Of a stretch of DNA of 18,956 nucleotides, positions 7,180 to 14,421 are shown in pieces. Below the pieces are notes generated by a model, which was not told where the DNA came from, ran no database searches, and was given only the letters and a program-made list of their open reading frames with translations. Every line of letters begins with the position of its first letter. The stretch's first letter is position 1. A program made the translations under genes and the position numbers. The DNA is taken from positions 1 to 18,956 of the forward strand of contig JAHWIM010000061.1 of NCBI GenBank assembly GCA_019322535.1, given 5' to 3'. Source of the stretch: Candidatus Woesearchaeota archaeon. Its GTDB lineage: Archaea; Nanobdellota; Nanobdellia; Woesearchaeales; WJKL01.

Positions 7180-7415
7180 CCTGCTCTCACCTCAAGATAT
7201 TCCTTACCCTTTCCAGTAAGCTCTACAATCTTAACATAAGGAGAACTAAATATTTCATGAACCATTCCTTTTCCTATTAGAAAGATAATATGCCTCTCAA
7301 CTGTTTTCCAGTTAATACCAGAGTCAGTTGCAATTTTGTTTAGAGTCTTTTTTCCTTCGAGAAGATCATGTAAAATAATATCTCTAATTTGATCAAATTT
7401 CCTCTTTTTAGACAT
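7176..7415 (-). CDS. Small winged-helix DNA-binding regulator, first gene of the glucan operon
   Basis: A 79-residue single-domain protein with a winged helix-turn-helix. An N-terminal helix (about 6-20) precedes LNKIATDSGINWKTVERHIIFLIGKGMV at about 25-52, where GINWKTVERHI is the likely recognition helix. The VHEIFSSPYVKIVELTGKG segment forms the wing. It resembles many small archaeal wHTH regulators of the ArsR/MarR-like fold and has no ligand or metal domain. It opens the leftward glucan operon and faces the repeat-rich divergent promoter region, so it is the obvious candidate to control both arms and itself. The ATG at 7415 lies about 28 bases after a TATA element, so translation is probably leaderless. 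The target site is proposed, not shown. Confidence 0.8.
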   Translation of the reverse strand: MSKKRKFDQIRDIILHDLLEGKKTLNKIATDSGINWKTVERHIIFLIGKGMVHEIFSSPYVKIVELTGKGKEYLEVRAG

Positions 7416-7433
7416 AAGAAAACTAAAAACATA

Positions 7434-7447
7434 ACTAGTATTTAAAT
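7434..7447 (-). promoter_or_regulatory. TATA promoter of the leftward regulator/GT4/GH57 operon, 14-base shared element
   Basis: On the minus strand this reads ATTTAAATACTAGT. The TTTAAAT part is a good archaeal TATA box about 28 bases before the ATG at 7415. The identical 14 bases recur at 16915-16928 in front of the six-gene operon. The downstream half carries one AATACTA motif. Confidence 0.55.
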
Positions 7448-7469
7448 TTTTCTTTTGTTCAGAGGTTTA

Positions 7470-7484
7470 ATACTATAATAGTAT
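7470..7484. repeat. Perfect 7-bp inverted repeat in the divergent control region
   Basis: The arms ATACTAT and ATAGTAT pair perfectly around a single A. It contains two opposed copies of the ATACTA core, as expected for the site of a dimeric winged-helix protein. It lies about 30 bases upstream of the leftward TATA box. Confidence 0.5.
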
Positions 7485-7666
7485 AATCATCTTACTAAAA
7501 TAATACTATGCTATTACTTGGATAGTTAATATAATAAGAACATAATATTATAATATAGCTTTTAATACTAAAGCTATGTCTATTATAGTTATAATTGGCA
7601 CCAAAAGTAACAAATTGTCTTCAAATTCAATTTTTGAAAATACTAACTTTAAAGTGGTATGAAAGG

Positions 7667-7675
7667 TTTATAAAA
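7667..7675 (+). promoter_or_regulatory. TATA box for the GT3 glycogen synthase gene, predicting a leaderless mRNA
   Basis: TTTATAAAA preceded by the purine stretch GAAAGG (a BRE-like element) is centred 26 bases before the ATG at 7697. This places the transcription start at or next to the start codon and argues against the longer frame that opens at a TTG at 7595. Confidence 0.55.
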
Positions 7676-7696
7676 TCAGAAACAAGAGTTAGAGGA

Positions 7697-9505
7697 ATGG
7701 GCAATAAAACAGCTGATTATTTGTTTGAAATTTCTTGGGAAGTCTGCAACAAAGTAGGTGGAATTAATACTGTTTTGAAATCAAAGATTTCTAGAATTTT
7801 AGATCAGTATAAAGAAAATTATTTTGCAATTGGCCCTTATTTTGCAGATAAAGTTGGAGGAATTTTTGAAGAAACTTTGCCTCCAAAAGAATGCAAATGG
7901 GTTTGCGATGATTTAGATAGGGAAGGAATAAAGGTTCATTTTGGAAAGTGGTTGATTAAAGGAGAGCCGAATGCTATCTTAATAGACTTTAATAATTATT
8001 TTTATAAAACAGATGAGATAAAAAGAATACTCTGGGACGATTATAAGGTTGATTCTTTAAGAACAGGGCAAGATTATAATGAACCTATTGTTTGGAGTTA
8101 TGCTGTTGGGAAATTGCTAGAGAAATTAGCAGAGGTTTATAAAAATAAAAAATTAGTTGCACAGTTTCATGAATGGTTAAGCGGTGTTGCTTTGCTTTAT
8201 TTGAAAAGACATGATGTTAAGATTGCAACTGTTTTTACAACACATGCAACTATCTTAGGAAGGACACTAAGCGGAGCAAATGTTGACCTTTACTGTGTAA
8301 AAGAAAAAACTAAAAAATGTTATTTAGAGGAAATTAATCCTGATCAAGAATCTTATAAATATGGGATTGAAGCAAAGCATCTGGTAGAGAAAAATAGTGC
8401 AAAAAAAACAGATGTATTTACAACTGTAAGTGAGATTACAGGAATGGAAGCAACTAATCTTTTAGGAAGAAAACCAGATGTTATTTTGCCAAATGGATTA
8501 GATGTTGATAAGTTTCCAACTTTTGAAGAAAGCAGTATTGAGCATAGAAGACATAGAGAAAATATGAGAGAATTTTTATTATATTATTTTTTTCCTTATT
8601 ACCAGTTTGATATAGAGAACACATTATTTTATTTTTTAGCAGGAAGATATGAGTTCAGGGATAAGGGTATTGATATTTATATAAAGGCATTGGCAAAATT
8701 AAATGAAAAGTTAAAAAAAGAAAAACATAAAAAAAATGTTGTTGCTTTTATATGGGTTCCTACACAGATTAGAGCAATAAAGACAGAACTTCTTGAGAGC
8801 AGAACTTTATATCATGATATAAGAGACGGACTTGATGAGAAATGGGAAGAAGCAAAAAAGAAAGTTTTGTATTCAATTATCTCTAAAAAACAAATTAAAG
8901 GTGAAAATATTTTTGAAAAGGACTTTCTTTTGGATATGAAAAAAAGAGTTTTAAAATTAAAAAGACCTGGAAGTCCTCCTTTGTCAACACATGATGTTGC
9001 AGATTCTAATGACACTGTAATGAGGTATTTATATGATTCTGGATTAGATAATATGGCAGATGATAAAGTAAAGGTTATATTTTATCCAATTTATTTAACA
9101 GGAGCAGATGGCTTATTAGATTTAACATATTATGAATCTATTACTGGCGCGCATCTTGGAGTATTTCCTTCTTTATATGAGCCATGGGGATACACTCCTT
9201 TAGAGACAGCTGCCCTAGGTGTTGCTTCTGTTACAACTGATTTAGCTGGTTTTGGTCAATTTATTCAAAAAAAGATATCAAAAAAGACACCTGGAATTTA
9301 TGTTTTGAAAAGATTAGGCAGAACAGATGATGAAATATCTAATGATTTATCTAAATTTATGTATTGGTTTGCAAGTTTAAGCAAACCTCAAAGAGTTAGA
9401 AATAAGATTGAAGCAAAGAAATTATCTGAATTAGCTGACTGGGGAATACTTATTGAGAATTATATTAATGCTCACAATTTAGCTGTTCAAAAAAGAGGTT
9501 TTTAA
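7697..9505 (+). CDS. GT3-family (eukaryote-type) glycogen synthase
   Basis: Elongates alpha-1,4-glucan from nucleotide-glucose, probably UDP-glucose as in other GT3 enzymes. The N-terminus YLFEISWEVCNKVGGINTVL is the glycine-rich loop that marks GT3. The middle contains VAQFHEWLSG, VFTTHATILGR and ILPNGLD. The C-terminal Rossmann half has GRYEFRDKGIDIYIKAL and the catalytic EX7E pair Glu495-Glu503 in YEPWGYTPLETAA, which matches yeast and animal synthases. The product is 602 residues from the ATG at 7697. An upstream TTG at 7595 would add 34 residues with no family match and would place the TATA box inside the gene. It lacks the phosphorylated C-terminal tail of animal enzymes. Its TAA overlaps the GalT ATG by one base, so GalT is coupled to it. 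GT3 enzymes are less common in prokaryotes than GT5. Confidence 0.92.
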   Translation: MGNKTADYLFEISWEVCNKVGGINTVLKSKISRILDQYKENYFAIGPYFADKVGGIFEETLPPKECKWVCDDLDREGIKVHFGKWLIKGEPNAILIDFNNYFYKTDEIKRILWDDYKVDSLRTGQDYNEPIVWSYAVGKLLEKLAEVYKNKKLVAQFHEWLSGVALLYLKRHDVKIATVFTTHATILGRTLSGANVDLYCVKEKTKKCYLEEINPDQESYKYGIEAKHLVEKNSAKKTDVFTTVSEITGMEATNLLGRKPDVILPNGLDVDKFPTFEESSIEHRRHRENMREFLLYYFFPYYQFDIENTLFYFLAGRYEFRDKGIDIYIKALAKLNEKLKKEKHKKNVVAFIWVPTQIRAIKTELLESRTLYHDIRDGLDEKWEEAKKKVLYSIISKKQIKGENIFEKDFLLDMKKRVLKLKRPGSPPLSTHDVADSNDTVMRYLYDSGLDNMADDKVKVIFYPIYLTGADGLLDLTYYESITGAHLGVFPSLYEPWGYTPLETAALGVASVTTDLAGFGQFIQKKISKKTPGIYVLKRLGRTDDEISNDLSKFMYWFASLSKPQRVRNKIEAKKLSELADWGILIENYINAHNLAVQKRGF

Positions 9506-10443
9506 TGGAAATTAGGAAGGACTATGTTCTTGATAGATATGTTGTAATAGCTGCTGCTAGAAAAAAACGACATAAACAATTTAAGAAAGAGGCGCAAGAA
9601 AAGGTTGGAACTTGTTTTTTCTGCCCTGGAAATGAAAGCATGACTCCTCCTGAAATTGGAAGAATTGGGACTGCTAGAAAATGGAAAATGAGATGGTTTC
9701 CAAATAAATTTCCTGCTGTTGCTGAAGAAGGACAGATTGAATTTAAAACTGATAATAAATTTTATACTTTTGCAAGTGCTTATGGAAGGCAAGAAGTTGT
9801 TGTTGAGACTTCTGACCACAGCAAACAGCTTTGGGATTTGGGTGAAGATGAGATTAAACAAGTTTTAGGAGTTTATATTAATAGGATTAAAGAATTGAAT
9901 AAGGTTAATGGTGTGAAATATGTTTGTATTTTTAAGAATCATGGAAAAGATGCAGGAACTTCTATTGTTCATACACATACACAGGTAATTGCTTACAACA
10001 AGATTCCAAATTTGATTAAAGAAGAGGTTGAAGCTAGCAAGAAATTTGATAACTGTCCTTATTGTGACATTATCTTAAGTGAAAAAGATTCTGATAGAAG
10101 AGCTTTTGAGAATGATAATTTTGTTGCATTTGCTCCTTATGCATCTCGATATAACTATGAGCTTTGGATTTTTTCTAAACAACATAAGAAAAGTTTGGTT
10201 GAATTTAATGAAGATGAATTAAAGGATTTAGCTATGATTTTGAGACAGATTTTGTTTAGGTTAAAAGAATTGAATATTAGTTATAATTTTCAAATCCATA
10301 ATGCTCCTGATGGAGAAGATTTACATTTTCATATTGAGGTTTGTCCTAGAATGGCTGTCTGGGGCGGATTTGAGTTATTGACAAATGATGTAATTAATTC
10401 TGTTCCTCCTGAAGATGCTGCTAAATTCTATAGAGGAGAATAA
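9505..10443 (+). CDS. galT: GalT-family galactose-1-phosphate uridylyltransferase-like enzyme
   Basis: A HIT-superfamily nucleotidyl transferase that swaps UMP between hexose-1-phosphates through a histidine intermediate. Zn ligands of the E. coli type are present: Cys37, Cys40 (CFFC), His105 and His156. The active-site loop is HTHTQ at 156-160, where His158 would be the nucleophile; most GalT enzymes have HPHGQ. The second half-domain has a CPYC pair (Cys184, Cys187) and HFHIEVCPR near the C-terminus. Length 312 is typical of archaeal members. It starts at an ATG overlapping the GT3 stop (TAATG) with AGAGG upstream. Coupling to a glycogen synthase suggests it makes or recycles the nucleotide-glucose donor rather than serving galactose breakdown, since no galK or galE is visible. 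The true substrate is uncertain. Confidence 0.88.
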   Translation: MEIRKDYVLDRYVVIAAARKKRHKQFKKEAQEKVGTCFFCPGNESMTPPEIGRIGTARKWKMRWFPNKFPAVAEEGQIEFKTDNKFYTFASAYGRQEVVVETSDHSKQLWDLGEDEIKQVLGVYINRIKELNKVNGVKYVCIFKNHGKDAGTSIVHTHTQVIAYNKIPNLIKEEVEASKKFDNCPYCDIILSEKDSDRRAFENDNFVAFAPYASRYNYELWIFSKQHKKSLVEFNEDELKDLAMILRQILFRLKELNISYNFQIHNAPDGEDLHFHIEVCPRMAVWGGFELLTNDVINSVPPEDAAKFYRGE

Positions 10444-10451
10444 AAACAAAA

Positions 10452-10460
10452 CTTTTTATA
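10452..10460 (+). promoter_or_regulatory. TATA box for the cupin gene
   Basis: CTTTTTATA is centred about 26 bases before the ATG at 10483, in a 39-base gap after GalT, so the cupin mRNA could start at its own ATG. A T5 run in the same place may also end part of the upstream transcript. A second TATA-like run (TTATATAAAA) lies closer, too near the ATG to position a start upstream of it. Confidence 0.4.
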
Positions 10461-10482
10461 TCATTATATAAAATCTATTTTT

Positions 10483-11154
10483 ATGGAAGAATTTGTAACT
10501 ACTACTATTGTTCCCAGGTATGGGTTGATTTCTGCTTCTGCTGAGAGACTTGAGGATATTACAAGACAAATTAGGACAAAATATCTTAGACCTAAGGATC
10601 CAGTAATTGCCTTGGTTGCTGACATACCTGTTGGAGATTTACATCAATTAGTCAAATTGAGAGAGTTTGTTGATCTGATTGCAATAAGATCATTAGATTC
10701 AAAAGCATTAAATGGAGATTTTGTGGCTCTAGATTCCCTAGCCTTAGGAGTAGATGTTCCTTTGAGTCTTTATTCAGTTACAGCAAGACCCCACAGGGGA
10801 AAAATGTCAAATGGTGGAAAATCTGCTGCAAATTATCATTGGGAAATTTTTAGACCTGAAGAACCAAGTAATGGAGAAGAACCAGCTTGTTTGATTGTGC
10901 AGTCTATTCCTTCTGGTGGTTTAACTTCAAGACATCATCATGAATACACAGATGAGAGGTTTTTATCGTTAGCTGGAAAAGCAGATATTAGCATTCAGAA
11001 TGGAAAAGGGCCTGCTACTTATTGCACGATTGAAAATTGTTTTTTCCAAGTATTTCCTCTCACCCAGCATCAACTTAAAACTTCTACACCAGTGGTTAAT
11101 GTTCTTTATATGAATCCATATGATCCTGAATTGAAAGATCATCATTACGAATGA
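10483..11154 (+). CDS. Cupin-domain protein with an unrecognised N-terminal region
   Basis: A 223-residue cytoplasmic protein. Residues about 135-210 form a cupin beta-barrel. Motif 1 fits the classical pattern exactly: Gly145, His151, His153, Glu158 and Gly165 (within GGLTSRHHHEYTDERF). Motif 2 is FPLTQHQL with His196. The three His plus Glu would bind a divalent metal. Residues 1-130 are not recognised; VIALVADIPVGDLHQL followed by VDLIAIRSLDSKAL has an alternating strand/helix look. Cupins of this type include sugar isomerases, epimerases and sugar-binding regulators. Position between GalT and the debranching enzyme suggests sugar or sugar-phosphate chemistry, for example isomerisation of released glucose or glucose phosphate. 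That is inference, as no family-specific catalytic signature was identified. Confidence 0.7.
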   Translation: MEEFVTTTIVPRYGLISASAERLEDITRQIRTKYLRPKDPVIALVADIPVGDLHQLVKLREFVDLIAIRSLDSKALNGDFVALDSLALGVDVPLSLYSVTARPHRGKMSNGGKSAANYHWEIFRPEEPSNGEEPACLIVQSIPSGGLTSRHHHEYTDERFLSLAGKADISIQNGKGPATYCTIENCFFQVFPLTQHQLKTSTPVVNVLYMNPYDPELKDHHYE

Positions 11155-11158
11155 AAAA

Positions 11159-11168
11159 TTATTTAAAC
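11159..11168 (+). promoter_or_regulatory. TATA box and strong ribosome binding site for the debranching enzyme gene
   Basis: TTATTTAAAC lies just after the cupin stop. A start site about 26 bases downstream gives a short leader containing AGAGGTGG at 11193-11200, which supports the TTG start codon at 11205. Confidence 0.4.
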
Positions 11169-11204
11169 TTAGAGTGAACTTGTTTATTAAAAAGAGGTGG
11201 TTTT

Positions 11205-12857
11205 TTGAAGGGTTTTTTATTAACAAATAAGATTGGAGGCTATTTTCTTTCTGGTATTAAAAGTAGATATAGTGGTTTGTTTTTAAGAGATTCTGAGAAT
11301 ATGTTTAAGGTTATTGATGAGATAAAAATAATTGGCAATAATGTAAAACCTGTTCTTTTTATGCCTCATGGTTATAATTCTCTTGTTTATGAACTTGGTA
11401 AATTAAGGACAATAGAGTTATTGCTTGATTGCAGAGGAAGTTATGATATTAGTGAATGGGGAAGGTTTTATGAGATTTTTGAAGAGCAAGGAAAGATTAT
11501 TGTGAAAGGAATTAAGAAAGAAGGTGATGTTGAGCTTGTTTTGTATTTAGTTATTGATAAGCAAAACGTTGTTTTTTCTAAAACAGAGAAATGGGTTAAG
11601 AAAAAATATATTTTTGATAAAAAAAGAAAATCTCATCCTTATGAATGGCATGTTTTTTCTGCATTAAAGTTAAAATCGAGAAGAATTGTTTTTTCTGTTG
11701 GAAAAGATAAAGATGAAGTTATTAAAGAGAATAATTTTGTTTGCTCTAATCTAGTTAAACTTAAGAAGAAGCAGGAATTGTATTATAAGAAATTGTTTTC
11801 TGGTATAAAATTAAAGAATAAAAAGATTGAAACAGCTTATAAGCATGCAGTTTCTAGTTTAGATAATCTAAGCTGTAATATTCATGGTGTTGAGGGAATT
11901 TATGCTGGTTTACCTTGGTTTTTTCAGTTCTGGAGCAGAGATGAACTTATTTCTTTGAGCGGGCTGGTTAATAAAAGAAAGGCAAAGAAAATATTAATTA
12001 GTTATTTGGATTGCATTGTAAGAGATGGAAGATTGTTGAATTTTAGATTTCCTGGTTCTGACAAAACAAATGCAGACGGAATTGGCTGGTTGTTTAAGAG
12101 ATTGGAAGGGGTTAATTTGAATAAGAAAGAAACAGCTGTTGTTGTTAAGAAATTGAAGTTTAGTATTGATAATATTAAAGGGCATCTTATGAAAGATGGA
12201 CTGATTCATAGCAGGGAATTAGAAACTTGGATGGATACAAACTGGATGGATGATACAAGAGAAGGATTTAGGATTGAAATACAAGCAATGTTTTTGTTTA
12301 TGTTGAAATTAGCTTACAAATTAACTAAAGATAAAAAATATAAGAAAGAAGAAGAGCAGATGAGGTTGTTAGTTAGAGATAAGTTTTGGGATGGCAAGAT
12401 TTTAGCTGATGGTTTGAATGATTTTACAGTAAGACCAAATTTGTTTATTGCAGCTTATTTTTATCCTGAATTGTTGACAAAGGAAGAATGGAGTTTATGT
12501 TTTCAATATGCTTTGTCAAGGTTATGGTTAGATTGGGGTGGATTAGCTACAATTAGCAAGAATCATCATTTGTTTTGTAAGCTGTATAGTGGAGAACTGC
12601 CTAGAAGTTATCACAGAGGAGATTCTTGGTTTTGGTTAAATGATCTAGCTGCACTTGTTATGCTTCGAAATGATCCAAATAGATTTAAGAAATACATTGA
12701 TAAGATAGTTAATGCAAGTGTTAAAGATATTTTTGAAGGTATTTTTGGATCACATTCAGAATTAAGTTCTGCAAAAGAATTAAGACATGAAGGTTGTTTA
12801 TGCCAGGCTTGGAGTAATGCTATGTTTATTGAGTTGGTTGATTCTCTGGCTTTGTAA
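11205..12857 (+). CDS. Glycogen debranching enzyme, amylo-alpha-1,6-glucosidase type (GH133-like)
   Basis: Hydrolyses alpha-1,6 branch points of glycogen in the cytoplasm. The 550-residue protein has a short N-terminal domain beginning FLLTNKIGGYFL with SRYSGLFLRD near 20-29, a reduced form of the usual GDE N-terminal pattern. The C-terminal (alpha/alpha)6 barrel (about 200-550) carries AGLPWFFQFWSRDELISLSG near 234-252, ETWMDT at 340-345, DFTVRPNLFIAAYFY near 410-425, and YHRGDSWFWLND. These are hallmarks of the archaeal and bacterial amylo-1,6-glucosidase family. It is somewhat shorter than the 600-700 residues usual for the family. The start is TTG at 11205, backed by AGAGGTGG five bases upstream and by the fit of the N-terminus. 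Its last 32 bases overlap the end of the convergent GNAT gene. Confidence 0.9.
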   Translation: MKGFLLTNKIGGYFLSGIKSRYSGLFLRDSENMFKVIDEIKIIGNNVKPVLFMPHGYNSLVYELGKLRTIELLLDCRGSYDISEWGRFYEIFEEQGKIIVKGIKKEGDVELVLYLVIDKQNVVFSKTEKWVKKKYIFDKKRKSHPYEWHVFSALKLKSRRIVFSVGKDKDEVIKENNFVCSNLVKLKKKQELYYKKLFSGIKLKNKKIETAYKHAVSSLDNLSCNIHGVEGIYAGLPWFFQFWSRDELISLSGLVNKRKAKKILISYLDCIVRDGRLLNFRFPGSDKTNADGIGWLFKRLEGVNLNKKETAVVVKKLKFSIDNIKGHLMKDGLIHSRELETWMDTNWMDDTREGFRIEIQAMFLFMLKLAYKLTKDKKYKKEEEQMRLLVRDKFWDGKILADGLNDFTVRPNLFIAAYFYPELLTKEEWSLCFQYALSRLWLDWGGLATISKNHHLFCKLYSGELPRSYHRGDSWFWLNDLAALVMLRNDPNRFKKYIDKIVNASVKDIFEGIFGSHSELSSAKELRHEGCLCQAWSNAMFIELVDSLAL

Positions 12858-13776
12858 GTTCTAAAGCCTGATGGCTTTCTAAAATTATTCTTGCAAGTTG
12901 TTCATTTGAACCTTGACTAACTTTTACTTTGCTTAAATCTAAATTAGGCAAATAGCCCATAACTAATTTATCCTGTCTTGTTCCATCTTGTTCTCTAACT
13001 AAAGGAACTAGTCCTTCAACAACTAATCCTGATCCTTGTGCTATTTGTACTTTTTCTAGAGCAGATGGTTGTGAAAGATCAATAGCCATAACATTGGGAT
13101 TATAGCCTTGGTTTTCAATAGCTTTTTGTGAATCAAAAACATAACCTGCTATTTTTAATTCAAAATCTAGCATAGGTTTACCATTACCTGCTTTTTCTCT
13201 TATTTTTCTTTTTAATCCTAAATTACTATAAACTAATTCTGCTAATTTTCTATGTTCTTCAGGAACGTAAACAACTGCTTTATCTTGCTCTTCATTAATC
13301 TTCATTCCAAGAAGAAATGAATTAGCTTGGCCAATCTTTGCAAAGTCAGGAGAATACTCTAATAATAATGCAACTGGTGTTAATCCAATAACACTCATAG
13401 CTCTTTGTGAATAGTCTGTTGCTGTATTAAAATCTGCAAAAACAAAGCCATAGCTTTCTAACTTAACAAAATCATTTAATGCTTCAACTATTCTTTTACA
13501 AATACCTTTGTTTTGATATCTTCCATCAACACCTAATCTTGCTATCTCAACTCCATCATTTTCATGTTTAGCAAAATCATATTCAGGTGGTCTTAGTTGA
13601 CCATGACCAACAACTACATTCTTTTCAACTGCAACAAAAGAGGTTATATTTGGATTTTGTATGTCTCCTCTTACTACATCTGCATTTGTATAACCATGAT
13701 CATTAGCATATAATACAGAAAAAATATCAGCAATGCCTTGTACGTCTTCTGGTCTGGCTTTTCTTATTGTTGTCAT
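12826..13776 (-). CDS. GNAT-family acetyltransferase with an unassigned C-terminal domain
   Basis: Transfers an acyl group from acyl-CoA, probably to an amine. Residues 1-150 form a GNAT domain: TIRKARPEDVQGIADIF at the start, then VEIARLGVDGRYQNKGICKRIV near 76-96, the acetyl-CoA pyrophosphate loop. This loop reads QNKGIC, whereas the usual pattern is Q/RxxGxG/A, a minor deviation. Residues 150-316 are not recognised. They begin with a second alpha/beta segment (VYVPEEHRKLAELVYSNLGL) seen in some two-domain GNATs and end in a polar tail (KPENQPTQ). It is the last gene of the six-gene operon; its ATG directly follows the TGA of the 101-residue gene. It ends inside the debranching enzyme gene on the other strand. 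The substrate cannot be named. Confidence 0.8.
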   Translation of the reverse strand: MTTIRKARPEDVQGIADIFSVLYANDHGYTNADVVRGDIQNPNITSFVAVEKNVVVGHGQLRPPEYDFAKHENDGVEIARLGVDGRYQNKGICKRIVEALNDFVKLESYGFVFADFNTATDYSQRAMSVIGLTPVALLLEYSPDFAKIGQANSFLLGMKINEEQDKAVVYVPEEHRKLAELVYSNLGLKRKIREKAGNGKPMLDFELKIAGYVFDSQKAIENQGYNPNVMAIDLSQPSALEKVQIAQGSGLVVEGLVPLVREQDGTRQDKLVMGYLPNLDLSKVKVSQGSNEQLARIILESHQALELTKPENQPTQ

Positions 13777-14082
13777 TCAAAATCGCCTTGGGTTATATCT
13801 TGAATAAGATTCTCCTAAAACCAATTTTTTCATTCGCTCTAAAAATTCGCCTTGTTCAGTGATTTTTAGAACATCTGTATGTATTTCTGGGACTATTATT
13901 CCTCCTTCTAGATTAGGTTGATTTTCAACAGGATAACTTCTATCCAAATTTATTTGGACAGATCTTACTGTTTTTGCTTCCTCAGGAGGCATCTGACTAA
14001 ATAAATCCAGAAAACATCCTATATAATCATCTTCTTGAATTCCAAATTTTGCTAATTCTTGATTTATTAGTTGTCTGTCCAT
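13777..14082 (-). CDS. Unrecognised small protein (101 residues)
   Basis: No family recognised. The protein is soluble and acidic in its first half, with a helix at about 2-30 (LINQELAKFGIQEDDYIGCFLDLF), then a strand-rich middle (VRSVQINLDRSYPV, GGIIVPEIHTDVLKI) and a basic end (SYSRYNPRRF). It has no signal peptide and no Cys pair. It sits between the helical-repeat protein (one base upstream) and the GNAT gene (directly abutting). The tight packing and full open frame support a real gene. It may be a small partner of the kinase or the GNAT, but nothing in the residues proves this. Confidence 0.6.
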   Translation of the reverse strand: MDRQLINQELAKFGIQEDDYIGCFLDLFSQMPPEEAKTVRSVQINLDRSYPVENQPNLEGGIIVPEIHTDVLKITEQGEFLERMKKLVLGESYSRYNPRRF

Positions 14083-14083
14083 T

Positions 14084-14419
14084 TTAATGCACTTGACTTT
14101 TTGGAGGTTGATATTTTTCTTTTATTGCTTCAATTATATGGTCATCGATAGAACCTATTTCTAACATAATTTCGCGCCACATACCTTGGTTGGAGATAGA
14201 GCTATCCGTTAACATTCCTGTTAAACATTGTCTTTTCATGTGAAGATACTTAATTTTCTCAGCTGTTGAATCAGTTCTGTCTGCAAGCACTCCAAATTTT
14301 TCAGCAGCAGATTTGAATAATCCAAATGCTTTTTTATAATCACCATTATGTTTACAGTTTTCTCCAAGTTCATAATACTTCTCTGCTACCATTGGCAGTT
14401 GTTCTAGTGGAATTGACAT
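14084..14419 (-). CDS. Small all-helical protein, TPR/MIT-like repeat
   Basis: A 111-residue protein predicted all-helical. The N-terminal part, AEKYYELGENCKHNGDYKKAFGLFKSAAEKFGVLAD, has the spacing of one TPR unit: small residues at the helix contacts, Tyr in helix A and AFGLFKSAAE in helix B. Further helices at about 50-70 and 80-105 complete a small bundle. It probably binds a protein partner. It lies two bases after the ProB-like kinase and one base before the 101-residue gene, so the three are made together. The exact family was not recognised; the TPR-like label rests on residue spacing alone. Confidence 0.6.
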   Translation of the reverse strand: MSIPLEQLPMVAEKYYELGENCKHNGDYKKAFGLFKSAAEKFGVLADRTDSTAEKIKYLHMKRQCLTGMLTDSSISNQGMWREIMLEIGSIDDHIIEAIKEKYQPPKSQVH

Positions 14420-14421
14420 TT

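Larger units (their letters stand above)
7416..7696. promoter_or_regulatory. Divergent control region between the two glucan arms, with repeated AATACTA motifs
   Basis: This 281-base intergenic region is very AT-rich and holds no convincing gene. The 7-mer AATACTA occurs exactly at 7436-7442 (minus strand), 7469-7475, 7502-7508, 7564-7570 and 7639-7645, with an ATACTA core at 7479-7484 (minus strand). The first three are centred exactly 33 bases apart, about three helical turns. The copies lie in a wider TTTAATACTA-like context. The first copy overlaps the leftward TATA box, so a bound protein would compete with TBP. A TATA box lies near each end, one for each arm. The neighbouring winged-helix protein is the natural candidate ligand. 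By eye such copies are rare in the coding parts of the window; one was seen in the GH15 gene. Confidence 0.55.

Noticed and set aside
7595..7696. Extra 34 N-terminal residues for the GT3 synthase from a TTG
   Set aside because: The peptide has no family match, contains the TATA box, and the ATG at 7697 fits both the promoter spacing and the family N-terminus.
7416..7696. Replication origin
   Set aside because: The region is AT-rich with repeats, but there is no Orc1/Cdc6 gene nearby and no G-rich origin recognition box; divergent promoters explain it better.
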